Shown one piece after another: positions 44,151-51,588 of a DNA stretch of 64,000 bases. A program made the position numbers and the translations under genes. The first letter of the stretch is position 1; each line of letters begins with the position of its first letter. Source of the DNA: Micromonospora_J zhanjiangensis (lineage in GTDB: Bacteria > Actinomycetota > Actinomycetes > Mycobacteriales > Micromonosporaceae); the NCBI RefSeq assembly GCF_042650605.1, contig NZ_JBHSBN010000022.1:50026-114025 (forward strand). The letters are read 5' to 3'. The notes beneath the pieces are model-generated. The model saw only the letters and a list, made by a program, of their open reading frames with translations, had not been told where the DNA came from and did not search any database.

Positions 44151-45101
44151 CTACCAGCGGAAGCCGGCCGTCACCGCCCGATGGTCGCTCGCCGGGGTAC
44201 GCAGCACCCCGGCCGAGGTCGCGGTGAGACCACGATAGAAGACGTGGTCGGGGCGGATCAGCGGAAGCCGGGACGGCCAGGTGAAGCCCGGGCCGGTGCC
44301 CGCGTCGGCCTGCGCGTCGCGCAGCAGGTCGGTCAACGGGGTGATCATCCGGTCGGTGCTGGCGGTGTTGAAGTCGCCGAGCGCGATCACCCGCTGGGCG
44401 GTGTCCCGGCGCAGTTGCCCGGCGAGGGCCCGTACGGTGCGGTCGCGGACCGCGGTCTCCCCGGCCCGGGCCGAGCCGAGGTGCACGACGTAGACGGTGA
44501 GGTCTCCGTTCGGTGTGCCGACCACCGCGCGCAGCGCCCGGGTCCAGCCCAGGCCCGTGTCCACCCCGGCGGCGTCCCGGATCGGAAACCTGCTCCACAG
44601 GCCGACCGTGGACTCGGTGACCTGGTACGGGTAGCGATGTCCCAGGTGCTCCGCGACGGTGTCCCGATCGCCGTCCGAGACCTCCTGCAGAGCGACGAGA
44701 TCCGCCCCCGCGTCGACGACCGCGTCGACGGTGGCCTGCGGTTCGGCGTTGTCGGCGAGCAGGTTCTGACTGACCACCCGCACCTGGGCCGGGCCACCGC
44801 CACCGGGTAGCCAGGCCGGGCCGAACAGCGCCACCCAGGCGACGGTCGGGACGATCGCCGCCGCGAGGGCGGGCCAGGCGCGGCGTAGTGCGGCGGCCAG
44901 CGCCAGCAGCGGAATTCCGAGGCCCAGGAACGGCGTCACCGTGTCGAGCAGGCTGCCCATGCCCCGCACGTTGGGCACCAGCCGGTGACCGATGATCACC
45001 AGGGCGAGCAGGACGGCGATCACCGTGATCAGGATGCCGCGACGCCGCCGCGGGACGCGTACCGCTCCCTCGTCCGTCATGTGGGTTCCGCTGGCCGTCA
45101 C
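44151..45101 (-). CDS. Endonuclease/exonuclease/phosphatase family membrane protein
   Basis: A 316-residue protein. Three hydrophobic segments in the first 100 residues (ILITVIAVLLALVIIG, LGLGIPLLALAAAL, AAIVPTVAWVALFG) anchor a C-terminal EEP domain. That domain has VVSQNLLADN, DLVALQEV (metal Glu), VYVVHLGS, ALGDFN and SDHRAVTAGF. Such membrane-anchored EEP proteins are common in actinobacteria; they may act on nucleotides, DNA or lipids outside the membrane. GTG 45101 is favoured because TACGAT ends 7 bases upstream, giving a leaderless start; ATG 45080 is the alternative. Confidence 0.86.
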   Translation of the reverse strand: MTASGTHMTDEGAVRVPRRRRGILITVIAVLLALVIIGHRLVPNVRGMGSLLDTVTPFLGLGIPLLALAAALRRAWPALAAAIVPTVAWVALFGPAWLPGGGGPAQVRVVSQNLLADNAEPQATVDAVVDAGADLVALQEVSDGDRDTVAEHLGHRYPYQVTESTVGLWSRFPIRDAAGVDTGLGWTRALRAVVGTPNGDLTVYVVHLGSARAGETAVRDRTVRALAGQLRRDTAQRVIALGDFNTASTDRMITPLTDLLRDAQADAGTGPGFTWPSRLPLIRPDHVFYRGLTATSAGVLRTPASDHRAVTAGFRW

Positions 45102-45108
45102 CGGCGCA

Positions 45109-45114
45109 ATCGTA
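45109..45114 (-). promoter_or_regulatory. -10 box of a leaderless promoter
   Basis: On the minus strand TACGAT ends 7 bases before the GTG at 45101 of the EEP gene. Confidence 0.45.
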
Positions 45115-45499
45115 TCGTCGGCGGCGGCCCGTCCGGTGGGACTGGCGTTGAAAAGGGTTCAATGGCCCCGCTCCGCGGCGCACCGGCCCGGCCCGCTCGG
45201 CGGTCGACTGTCCGGTTCGGGACCTGTGTGATCGGCCTCGGCCGATCCGCCCCGACCGGAAGGGACCGCCGGCCCCGGGCCACCTCCACCGAACGCCCGA
45301 GGCGCGCGCCGGCCCGCGGGACCACCGACGGCGGCGGCGTTTTGCGCGGATGTCACGGACTGCCGACGACAGTTCGGGCATGTCGGTCTTGGTGTCTCCA
45401 TCCGGCTTGCCGGCACCCTGCCACCCACTGACCGATGAATCAGCGAAAAGTGTGGCGCAGCCCACGTGACCTGCGGATTCATTTCACGATCGAGCTGCC
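45115..45499. other. Long divergent intergenic region
   Basis: No gene recognised between the EEP gene and the lytic-like gene. I looked for a c-di-AMP (ydaO) riboswitch, which often precedes actinobacterial wall hydrolases, and did not find its conserved segments. Confidence 0.4.
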
Positions 45500-45505
45500 T
45501 AGCCT
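45500..45505 (+). promoter_or_regulatory. -10 box of a leaderless promoter
   Basis: TAGCCT ends 6 bases before the GTG at 45512, consistent with transcription starting on the start codon. Confidence 0.5.
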
Positions 45506-45511
45506 CGGCGG

Positions 45512-46342
45512 GTGCATGGCAACAGCAAGATCGAACAGGACCTGACCCCCACCTCCGGGGCTGACCGTTCGGTGGAGACGCCATCGAACGATCGGTCCAA
45601 GCGGGCCCGCCGCACCACGCGACGCGCGGTGCTGTCGTCGACGCCCTTCCGGATCGCCCTGGCCACCGCGGTGGCCACCGGCCTCGGCGTCGTCGCCGTC
45701 GTCGAGACGCGGTCCGCCGGCGAACCGGCCCCGTCGGTCCGGGCCGGCGTCGCCGAACGGGCCGAGGTCGTCGAGCGGCAGCCGGCCAGCCGGGCCAGCG
45801 AGCGGGCCCCGCTCCCGCCGTCACCGTCGGCCACACCCGCCCCGTCGGCCAAGCCGAGCACGGCGCAGCCGGTGAAGAAAAAGAAGAAGCCGCTCCCCCC
45901 GGCCCGGCCGCGGCCGGTGGCCGGCCTGGACCAGGCCCAGATGGACAACGCGCACACCATCGTCCAGGTGGGCCGGCGGCTGGGCGTGTCCAAGCGCGGG
46001 CTGGTGATCGCCGTCGCGACCGCGATGCAGGAGAGCAATCTCTACAACCTGGCCAGTGACGTGCTCCCCGAGTCGCTCGACTACCCGCACCAGGGCACCG
46101 GGTCGGACCACGACTCGGTCGGCCTGTTCCAGCAGCGGCCCAGCTCCGGCTGGGGCGCGGTGGCCGACCTGATGCGGCCCAGCTACGCCGCGCAGCAGTT
46201 CTTCGAGGCGCTGCTGGCCGTGCCGGGTTGGGAGGACCTCGCCGTCACGGTCGCCGCGCAGACCGTCCAGGTCTCGGCGTTCCCCGACGCGTACGCCAAG
46301 CACGAGGGGCGCGCGACGATCATCGTCGAGGCACTGACCTGA
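45512..46342 (+). CDS. Membrane-anchored lytic-transglycosylase-like protein
   Basis: A 276-residue protein. It has a charged cytoplasmic N terminus, a hydrophobic anchor (FRIALATAVATGLGVVAVV, about 47-65), a Pro/Ala/Lys linker with a run of five Lys near residue 128, then a helical domain with VIAVATAMQESNLYNLAS and DHDSVGLFQQRPSSGWG. The MQESN and SVGLFQQR pair resembles the catalytic Glu region and the GL-[MF]-Q motif of lysozyme-like transglycosylases, so it probably binds or cuts peptidoglycan outside the membrane. This type is widespread in Micromonosporaceae, but activity has not been shown as far as I know. Confidence 0.82.
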   Translation: MHGNSKIEQDLTPTSGADRSVETPSNDRSKRARRTTRRAVLSSTPFRIALATAVATGLGVVAVVETRSAGEPAPSVRAGVAERAEVVERQPASRASERAPLPPSPSATPAPSAKPSTAQPVKKKKKPLPPARPRPVAGLDQAQMDNAHTIVQVGRRLGVSKRGLVIAVATAMQESNLYNLASDVLPESLDYPHQGTGSDHDSVGLFQQRPSSGWGAVADLMRPSYAAQQFFEALLAVPGWEDLAVTVAAQTVQVSAFPDAYAKHEGRATIIVEALT

Positions 46343-46406
46343 TCCGCCGGGGGTTCCCCATCCGCACCGCCCCGGGCCGGGACGCTCGTCCCGGCGGGGA
46401 CGGTCC

Positions 46407-46895
46407 TCAGGCCAGCTGAGCCGGCGTCCGCACGCCGGCCGGCGACTCGTCCAACAGGTCCTCGATCCGGACGTGCCGGAGGATCTCGTCGGCCCGGATC
46501 TCCCGCTGCCGGCGGGCGTACAGGGCCGCCTCGAAGTCCCGGCGCGCCTGCATCGCCTCGGAGTACGCCCGGTCCCGGACCTGCCTCGCCTCGGCCTGCG
46601 CCGCGGACAACGTGTGCCGGGCCCGGGCCAGGATCCGCACCGCCTGCCGCCGGGCCACGTCCAACTCACCCGCCGGATCGGCCACGGACGTGGTGGCGCC
46701 GGCCGGGGCGTCGGCCCGATCGCGCAGCAGTCCACGCAGCCGGTCCAGGTCCCGCCGCAGCGAGTCCAACTCCACCCGTACCCGGGCGTCGACGTCGGAC
46801 CGGGCGGCGAGCCGGACCAGCCGCTCACCCAGGCTGTTCAGACAGGAGTCGACCGCACCCTCGTCGTACCCGATTCCGACGACCGGAAAATTCAT
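46407..46895 (-). CDS. DivIVA-like coiled-coil protein
   Basis: A 162-residue protein. The N terminus (VVGIGYDEGAVDSCLNSLGERL) has the pattern of a DivIVA N-terminal domain (GYD-x-x-x-VD). It is followed by long charged heptad-like helices (residues about 30-60 and 75-140) rich in Arg, Glu and Ala. It might bind the membrane or septum like Wag31 or SepIVA relatives, but it is short and this is inference. It stands alone downstream of the signalling cluster. Confidence 0.7.
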   Translation of the reverse strand: MNFPVVGIGYDEGAVDSCLNSLGERLVRLAARSDVDARVRVELDSLRRDLDRLRGLLRDRADAPAGATTSVADPAGELDVARRQAVRILARARHTLSAAQAEARQVRDRAYSEAMQARRDFEAALYARRQREIRADEILRHVRIEDLLDESPAGVRTPAQLA

Positions 46896-47041
46896 CGCGC
46901 TGCCCCCAGGAAGCCGGTGTTCGTCTCACCCGCCATCCTTCCGACCGGCGCGTCGGCCCGAGCTGTTTATCGAAAAATCCTCATCATCTTCCGATCGGGC
47001 CGTCCCCGGTCGGGTCGGTCGGGCCCTCGCCGGCGGACCGG

Positions 47042-47467
47042 TCAGCCTTGTTTGGGCAGGACCACCACCCGGCCGAAGAACTCGTCGATCCGGCGGACCA
47101 CCTCGTTGAAGTCGTCGAGCCCGATCGGCTTGGTGACGTACGCGTTGGCCTGCAACGTGTAGCTGCTCAGGATGTCGGTGTCGGCGTTCGAGGTGGTGAG
47201 CACGACGATCGGGATGCTCCGCAGGTCCTCGTCCTGCTTGACCGCGCCGAGCACCTGACGACCGTCCATCCGGGGCATGTTCAGGTCGAGCAGGATCATG
47301 TCCGGCCGGGCCGCGTCCTCGTGCCGGCCGGTACGCCGGAGGAACTCCATCGCCTCCTCGCCGTCGCTGACCACATCGATGGTCTTCTCGACGTCGGAGC
47401 CCTCCAGCGCCTCCTCGATCATCAGGACGTCACCGGGGTCGTCATCGACCACGAGGATGCGGACCAT
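47042..47467 (-). CDS. Single-domain response regulator (Rcp1-type)
   Basis: A 141-residue receiver with no output domain: acidic VDDDPGD, phospho-acceptor Asp in MILLDLNMPRMDG, TTSN and the Lys in YVTKPIG. The long insert around GRHEDAARPD is typical of Rcp1-like receivers that serve phytochrome or stress kinases. It lies 85 bases downstream of the STAS chimera on the same strand, so it may be a phosphate shuttle in this network. No histidine kinase is adjacent. Confidence 0.9.
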   Translation of the reverse strand: MVRILVVDDDPGDVLMIEEALEGSDVEKTIDVVSDGEEAMEFLRRTGRHEDAARPDMILLDLNMPRMDGRQVLGAVKQDEDLRSIPIVVLTTSNADTDILSSYTLQANAYVTKPIGLDDFNEVVRRIDEFFGRVVVLPKQG

Positions 47468-47552
47468 GGGGAACCTGCCTTCGGATCGACGGAGGAACGT
47501 GGGCCGCGGCGGCCCCGACGGGGCCGGTCTCCGGCGCGGGAAATCTAGCCGA

Positions 47553-48317
47553 TCAACGCTCCGGCAGCGCTACCGGGTCGTCCCGATCGTGCTCATATCG
47601 CAAGACCTCGGCCAGCCCGCTGATCTCCAGCACCCGGGCCACCCGCCCGGTGGCGCCGGTCAGGCGCAGCCAACCGCCGAGTTCCCGGCTCCGGTTGTCG
47701 CCCCGCACGAACGCGGCCATTCCCGCCGAGTCGCAGAAGCCCAGATCGCCCAGGTCGACCAGGAGGCGGTGCCGGCCGTCGGCGAGCAGGCCCTCGATGG
47801 TGCTGGTCAGTTCGGGCGCCGTGGCCATGTCCAGTTCGCCGGTCAGGTGCAACCGCGCGATCTCGCCACGCTCGGCGTAGGTGATGGTGATCGCCACGGC
47901 CTGTCCCCTCCGGTCGGGAGCCGGGTGCGGAAATATTTGCAGTGAGGCAATCGTACGCGCCCCGTGACCCCGAGCGGCAGTGCGGGGCGGCAGGGCGTGC
48001 CACTCGCCGTCCATGCAGGCCACCACGACCCGGCCCCGGTTCGGCCGCGGACCGGCGTACGAGGAGACCGCGGCGACCACCCGTTCGCTGATGTGGGTCG
48101 CCGCGTGTTCCTGCGCCACGCTCCACTCGTTGCTCTGCCACCACCGGCCCACCTGCTCCTGGGCCGGGACGATCAGCCCCAGCAACACGTCCTCGGCCGG
48201 TACCCCGTCGGCCAGCAGACCGAGCGCGACGTCCGTGGCACCGTACTCGTCGGCCTCGCCGAGACACTCCAGGTACCGGGGACGGACGGCGGCCAGCGCG
48301 GCCGGGCTGTCGGTCAT
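47553..48317 (-). CDS. Chimera: B12-binding cap remnant joined to a STAS domain
   Basis: A 254-residue frame. Residues about 1-90 match the helical cap of cobalamin-binding sensors (LGEADEYGATDVALGLLADGV, PAQEQVGRWWQSNEWSVAQEHAAT). The cobalamin domain begins at RVVVACMDGEWHALPPR (about 96-112) and then breaks off; the roughly 120 residues expected next are missing. Residues 113-140 read like non-coding promoter DNA (AT-rich GCAAATATTTCC). From the GTG at 47897, with its own GGAGGGG box, a complete 114-residue STAS domain follows (LTGELDMATAPEL, LLVDLGDLGFCDSAGMAAFV with the phosphorylatable Ser in DSAG). A deletion probably joined two genes in frame; STAS may still be made alone. Its ATG overlaps the SpoIIE stop by ATGA. 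Confidence 0.8.
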   Translation of the reverse strand: MTDSPAALAAVRPRYLECLGEADEYGATDVALGLLADGVPAEDVLLGLIVPAQEQVGRWWQSNEWSVAQEHAATHISERVVAAVSSYAGPRPNRGRVVVACMDGEWHALPPRTAARGHGARTIASLQIFPHPAPDRRGQAVAITITYAERGEIARLHLTGELDMATAPELTSTIEGLLADGRHRLLVDLGDLGFCDSAGMAAFVRGDNRSRELGGWLRLTGATGRVARVLEISGLAEVLRYEHDRDDPVALPER

Positions 48318-50074
48318 GCGGTGGAGTTCTCCCGTTCCGGTCGTCCGTCGGGCACGGCGCGCAGGTGGCGGACCGGTACGGGCGCCGCCCGGACCGCCAG
48401 CACCGCGATGTCGTCGTGTTCCCGCCCGGCGAGCCAGTCGGAGGTCACCTGCTCCACCCGCTCGGCCAGCGCGGGCGCCGGCATCCGGTGGCAGCCGGTC
48501 ATCGCGGCGGCCAACCGGTCGGCACCGAAATGCTCGTCACCGCGCCGACCGCCCCGGGCCTCGGTCACCCCGTCGCTGTAGAGCAGGCAGGTTTCCCCCG
48601 CCGCCAGGCGCACCGTGACCTGCCCGATCCGGGCGTCCGGGACCACTCCGACGAGCATCCCGTCCAGCCGGACGGTCTGCACCGAGCCGTCGGCCCGGAT
48701 CAGCATCGGGGCCAGGTGTCCGCCTCCGGCCAGGGTCAACCGCACCCCGCCGTCCCGGTCCGGCCGGGCCGACCCGAGCACGATGGTGGCGAACCGGCCC
48801 TGACCGTGCGCCTGGGACGTCTCCAGCATCGCCTCGTTGAGCAGCGCCAGCAGCCGGCGCGGCTCGGTCTCGACCCGGCGCAGCGCCTGCACCGCCTGCC
48901 GCAGCTGACCGGTGAACACGGCCGCCTCGACACCCTTGCCGGACACGTCACCGAGGTAGAACAGCGCGTCGCCGTCGGGCAGCCGGTGGCTGCCGTAGAA
49001 GTCGCCGCCGATCCGGAGGGTCGCCTGGGCCGGCCGGTAGGCGGTGCCCCACTCCAGGCCGGGCACCGGTGCCGGTTCGATCGGCAGCAGGCTGGCCTCC
49101 AGCGTCTCGGCGATGTCGGCCTGCTCGCGGTAGAGCACGGCGGCGTTCAGTGCCGCGCCGGCCCGGGCGGCGAAGCCCCGCAGGACCTGGAGGTCGGGCT
49201 CGGCGAAGCCCTGGACGGCCGGGCGGACCAGCACCAGCGCACCGGTCGGCGCGCCGGTGCCGGGCAGCGGGACCACCCGGGCGGACACCGCCGCCAACTC
49301 GTGGCCGGCGAGCCACCCGGTCTGCACCAACTGCTCGGCCAGCCAGTTCGCGGTGTGCGGCTCGACGCCGGCCAGCGCCTCGTCGATGGCCGGCGGCAGG
49401 TCGTCGACGTCGAGCACCCCGCCGTCCACCACCGGCAGGTCGTCGTCGGCGGCCACCGCGCGCCACCACCGCGCCCGGCCGAGCCGCGGGGCGAGCACCA
49501 GCACCGCCACCCGCCCGAGCACCGGTACGGCGAGCCGGGCCGCGGCCCGGGCGGCCCGGTCGACGTGCAGCGGGTTGCCCAGCCGCTGGCTGGCGTTGGC
49601 CAGGAAACCGGAGCGGGAGCGCTCGGCCAGCAGCGCGTCGGCCCGGTCGACCGCCTCGGTGACGTCCTCGACGTACCAGCCGTGACGGTCCTGGGGCAAC
49701 GCGACCCGGCGGACCCGGATCCGGCGGCCCTCGTGCACGACCTCGGCGTCGGCCCGACCGGAGCCGGCCGCCTCGATCAGCCGGCCGTCCTCGGTGGCGG
49801 TGAGCAGCTCGCCGACCCGGAGCCGGGGGAAGACTCCGGCCGCGACGTCGCTGACGTCCCGTACCACGCCGTCGGCGGCACAGATGACCACACCCTCGCG
49901 GAACCGGTCGACGGCCTGGGCCCGGGCCGCGTTCGACGCGGCCTCGGCGTTGGTGTGGGTAACCGGCGGGTCGGGGAGCCCGTGGCCGTCGGACCGGGTG
50001 ACGACGCGGGCGGCGCCCGAGGCGGAAACCGGTCCGTCGCCCGGGTCCCACCCCCTGACGTCGGCCGAACCCAC
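48314..50074 (-). CDS. SpoIIE/PP2C phosphatase with PAS-like and GAF domains
   Basis: About 586 residues when started at GTG 50074, which has GGAGG eight bases upstream; longer upstream readings are basic low-complexity sequence. Residues about 35-145 look PAS-like (VDRFREGVVICAADGVVRDVS to GWYVEDVTEAVDR). A GAF domain follows at about 170-325 (YREQADIAETLEASLLP marks its end). The C-terminal SpoIIE phosphatase (about 345-570) has WGTAYRPAQATLRIGGDFYG, YLGDVSGKGVEAA, GGGHLAPMLI, LLYSDGVTEAR and EHDDIAVLAVR with the metal-binding Asp residues. It should dephosphorylate STAS antagonists. It is coupled to the B12/STAS chimera and divergent from two STAS genes. Confidence 0.9.
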   Translation of the reverse strand: MGSADVRGWDPGDGPVSASGAARVVTRSDGHGLPDPPVTHTNAEAASNAARAQAVDRFREGVVICAADGVVRDVSDVAAGVFPRLRVGELLTATEDGRLIEAAGSGRADAEVVHEGRRIRVRRVALPQDRHGWYVEDVTEAVDRADALLAERSRSGFLANASQRLGNPLHVDRAARAAARLAVPVLGRVAVLVLAPRLGRARWWRAVAADDDLPVVDGGVLDVDDLPPAIDEALAGVEPHTANWLAEQLVQTGWLAGHELAAVSARVVPLPGTGAPTGALVLVRPAVQGFAEPDLQVLRGFAARAGAALNAAVLYREQADIAETLEASLLPIEPAPVPGLEWGTAYRPAQATLRIGGDFYGSHRLPDGDALFYLGDVSGKGVEAAVFTGQLRQAVQALRRVETEPRRLLALLNEAMLETSQAHGQGRFATIVLGSARPDRDGGVRLTLAGGGHLAPMLIRADGSVQTVRLDGMLVGVVPDARIGQVTVRLAAGETCLLYSDGVTEARGGRRGDEHFGADRLAAAMTGCHRMPAPALAERVEQVTSDWLAGREHDDIAVLAVRAAPVPVRHLRAVPDGRPERENSTA

Positions 50075-50296
50075 CAGACCTGCCTCCACCCCACGTCCCG
50101 CGTGCCGCGGATTTCGGGGCACGTGTGTTCCAATATTCAGACCCACCCTACGCCGATACGGCCCGGGCGCCACCGCACGGCCGCGACGCACAGGATGGCC
50201 CGACCCACGGCGCCGTCCCGCCCCGCGCGGCCGGCCCTCTGTTGTTACGCTCAGCCGATCTTGCTGGTCGGCCGATTCCGGAAAGGCGTGATCATC

Positions 50297-50674
50297 GTGC
50301 CTCGTGGTGACAACGGCTCGGCACCGCCGTTCACGCTGTCCACCGCCGACGCCGAGTCCCGCCACCCGGTGGTCACCGTCGGTGGTGACCTGGACTTCCA
50401 GACGGCCGACACGCTACGGACCACGCTGACCGGGTTGGTCGCCGCGAATCCGATCGAAGTGACCCTGCGCGTCGCGGACCTCCGCTTCGTGGACAGCACG
50501 GGTCTCGCGGTGATAGTCCACACCTGGCGGGCGTGTCAGGACGCCCGGATCGTGCTGCGGGTCACCGAGGTGCCCCGGTTCCTGGACACCATGTTCGACA
50601 TCACCGGCGTGGCCGAGCTGCTCGCCCGGCCCGTGCCGGCCATCCCCGAGGAGCGCAACGCCACCACCGTCTGA
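50297..50674 (+). CDS. STAS-domain anti-sigma factor antagonist
   Basis: A 125-residue RsbV/SpoIIAA-like protein: HPVVTVGGDLDFQTADTLRTTL, then LRVADLRFVDSTGLAVIV, with the phosphorylatable Ser in DSTG. GTG 50297 is chosen for GAAAGG ten bases before it. It is divergent from the SpoIIE gene and followed after 38 bases by a second STAS gene, so it is the likely partner of that phosphatase. Confidence 0.9.
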   Translation: MPRGDNGSAPPFTLSTADAESRHPVVTVGGDLDFQTADTLRTTLTGLVAANPIEVTLRVADLRFVDSTGLAVIVHTWRACQDARIVLRVTEVPRFLDTMFDITGVAELLARPVPAIPEERNATTV

Positions 50675-50712
50675 CGTTTCCGGTGGGGTGCGGAGCGGGA
50701 AGAGAGGCCGAC

Positions 50713-51084
50713 ATGAAGCGCGAGGCGCTCGCCATCGAGGTCGTCCGCTCCGGCCCGGAGACGGCCCGCCTGCGGTTGCGCGGCGATCTGGACTTCGAGA
50801 CCGCCGGCTCGCTGGTTTCGGCCGCTGCGACGGCGCGCGGTGACGGATTCCGCCAACTCGAGGTTGACCTGTCCGGACTCGGCATGTGCGACTCGTCCGG
50901 CCTGTCCGCGCTGATCGACATCTTCAAGGCCGGCGAGCGGACCGGGGGCTCGGTCCGGTTGACCGACGTCGGTGACCAACTGCGCCGGCTGCTGCACCGG
51001 ACCGGCCTCGACGACGTGCTCGGCGTCGGCGAGCCGTCGCCGGAGCACCGGTCCGCCGAACCACCCACCCGACTCGCCGGCTGA
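50713..51084 (+). CDS. STAS-domain anti-sigma factor antagonist
   Basis: A 123-residue STAS protein: ARLRLRGDLDFETAGSLVSAA, then LEVDLSGLGMCDSSGLSALIDI with the phosphorylatable Ser in DSSG, and a Pro-rich tail. ATG 50713 follows GAGAGG. It is probably cotranscribed with the preceding STAS gene. The two differ enough to serve different anti-sigma factors, none of which is encoded in this window. Confidence 0.9.
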   Translation: MKREALAIEVVRSGPETARLRLRGDLDFETAGSLVSAAATARGDGFRQLEVDLSGLGMCDSSGLSALIDIFKAGERTGGSVRLTDVGDQLRRLLHRTGLDDVLGVGEPSPEHRSAEPPTRLAG

Positions 51085-51095
51085 CCCGTCACCCC

Positions 51096-51158
51096 GGTCA
51101 GCCGCTCGACCCGGCCCGGTCAGCCGCTCGACACGGTTCGCCTGGTCAGCCGCTCGAC
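51096..51158. repeat. Triplicated gene end carrying the stop codon
   Basis: GGTCAGCCGCTCGAC occurs at 51096-51110, 51118-51132 and 51144-51158; the last two share 21 bases. On the minus strand each copy reads VSSG-stop or GSSG-stop. The copy at 51144 contains the true stop of the next gene; the others lie just beyond it. Confidence 0.85.
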
Positions 51159-51463
51159 ACGGTTTGGTCTGCCGGTTGCCCGGCCCGTTGGTCTGCCGGT
51201 TGCCCGGCCCGTTCCAGGTCCTCCGGCTCGCCGCTGTCGGGAGGTTGGAAGACGTACCGGACGAACTCCCCGACCAGGTCGTCGTCGTCCGAACCGGGCC
51301 ACTGCCCGGCGGCGTCCACGCCGATCACCTCCCGGTTCGTCTCGTCGCTCTCCTCCACCAGCGCCCACACCGTCACCGGGTACGAGCAGGTCGCCTCCGG
51401 GGCTGTCCGCCACCGGGCGTACCAACCGGGCCGGGCGGGGACGATCTCGACGAGCCGCTTCAC
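51146..51463 (-). CDS. Small acidic protein of unknown function with a repeat tail
   Basis: About 105 residues from GTG 51463 (GTG 51472 also possible), preceded by GGAAGG. The N-terminal part has alternating strands (RLVEIVPARPGWYARWRTAP, SYPVTVWALVEES) and an acidic loop (GSDDDDLVGEFVRYVF). The tail contains RAGQPADQ twice, from a perfect 24-base tandem duplication at 51166-51213. No family recognised. It is divergent from the DUF2267 fusion gene. Confidence 0.65.
   Translation of the reverse strand: MKRLVEIVPARPGWYARWRTAPEATCSYPVTVWALVEESDETNREVIGVDAAGQWPGSDDDDLVGEFVRYVFQPPDSGEPEDLERAGQPADQRAGQPADQTVSSG
51166..51213 (-). repeat. 24-bp perfect in-frame tandem repeat
   Basis: Units 51166-51189 and 51190-51213 are identical and encode RAGQPADQ twice near the C terminus of the small acidic protein. 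Confidence 0.9.
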
Positions 51464-51554
51464 CCTGTCCACCTTCCCTGGAACACGTCTGCCGATCCGG
51501 TTCCATGCTGCGTCCGGCCCGGGTGAGCGGCCCTCATCCGACCCGGGTGAGCCC

Positions 51555-51579
51555 GTTTGCGGCCCAACAGGGCGGGAAG
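51555..51579 (+). promoter_or_regulatory. Possible SigB/F-type promoter of the DUF2267 fusion gene
   Basis: GTTTGC (51555-51560), 13 bases, GGGAAG (51574-51579), 9 bases before the ATG at 51589. The -35 and spacing match; the -10 deviates from GGGTAG. Confidence 0.45.
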
Positions 51580-51588
51580 CCCCGGGCC

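Noticed and set aside
45115..45499. Possible ydaO (c-di-AMP) riboswitch before the lytic-like gene
   Set aside because: The conserved segments are not present on either strand and the -10 box suggests a leaderless transcript.
50075..50365. 97-residue N-terminal extension of the SpoIIE phosphatase
   Set aside because: Basic low-complexity sequence overlapping the divergent promoter region; GTG 50074 has a good ribosome-binding site.
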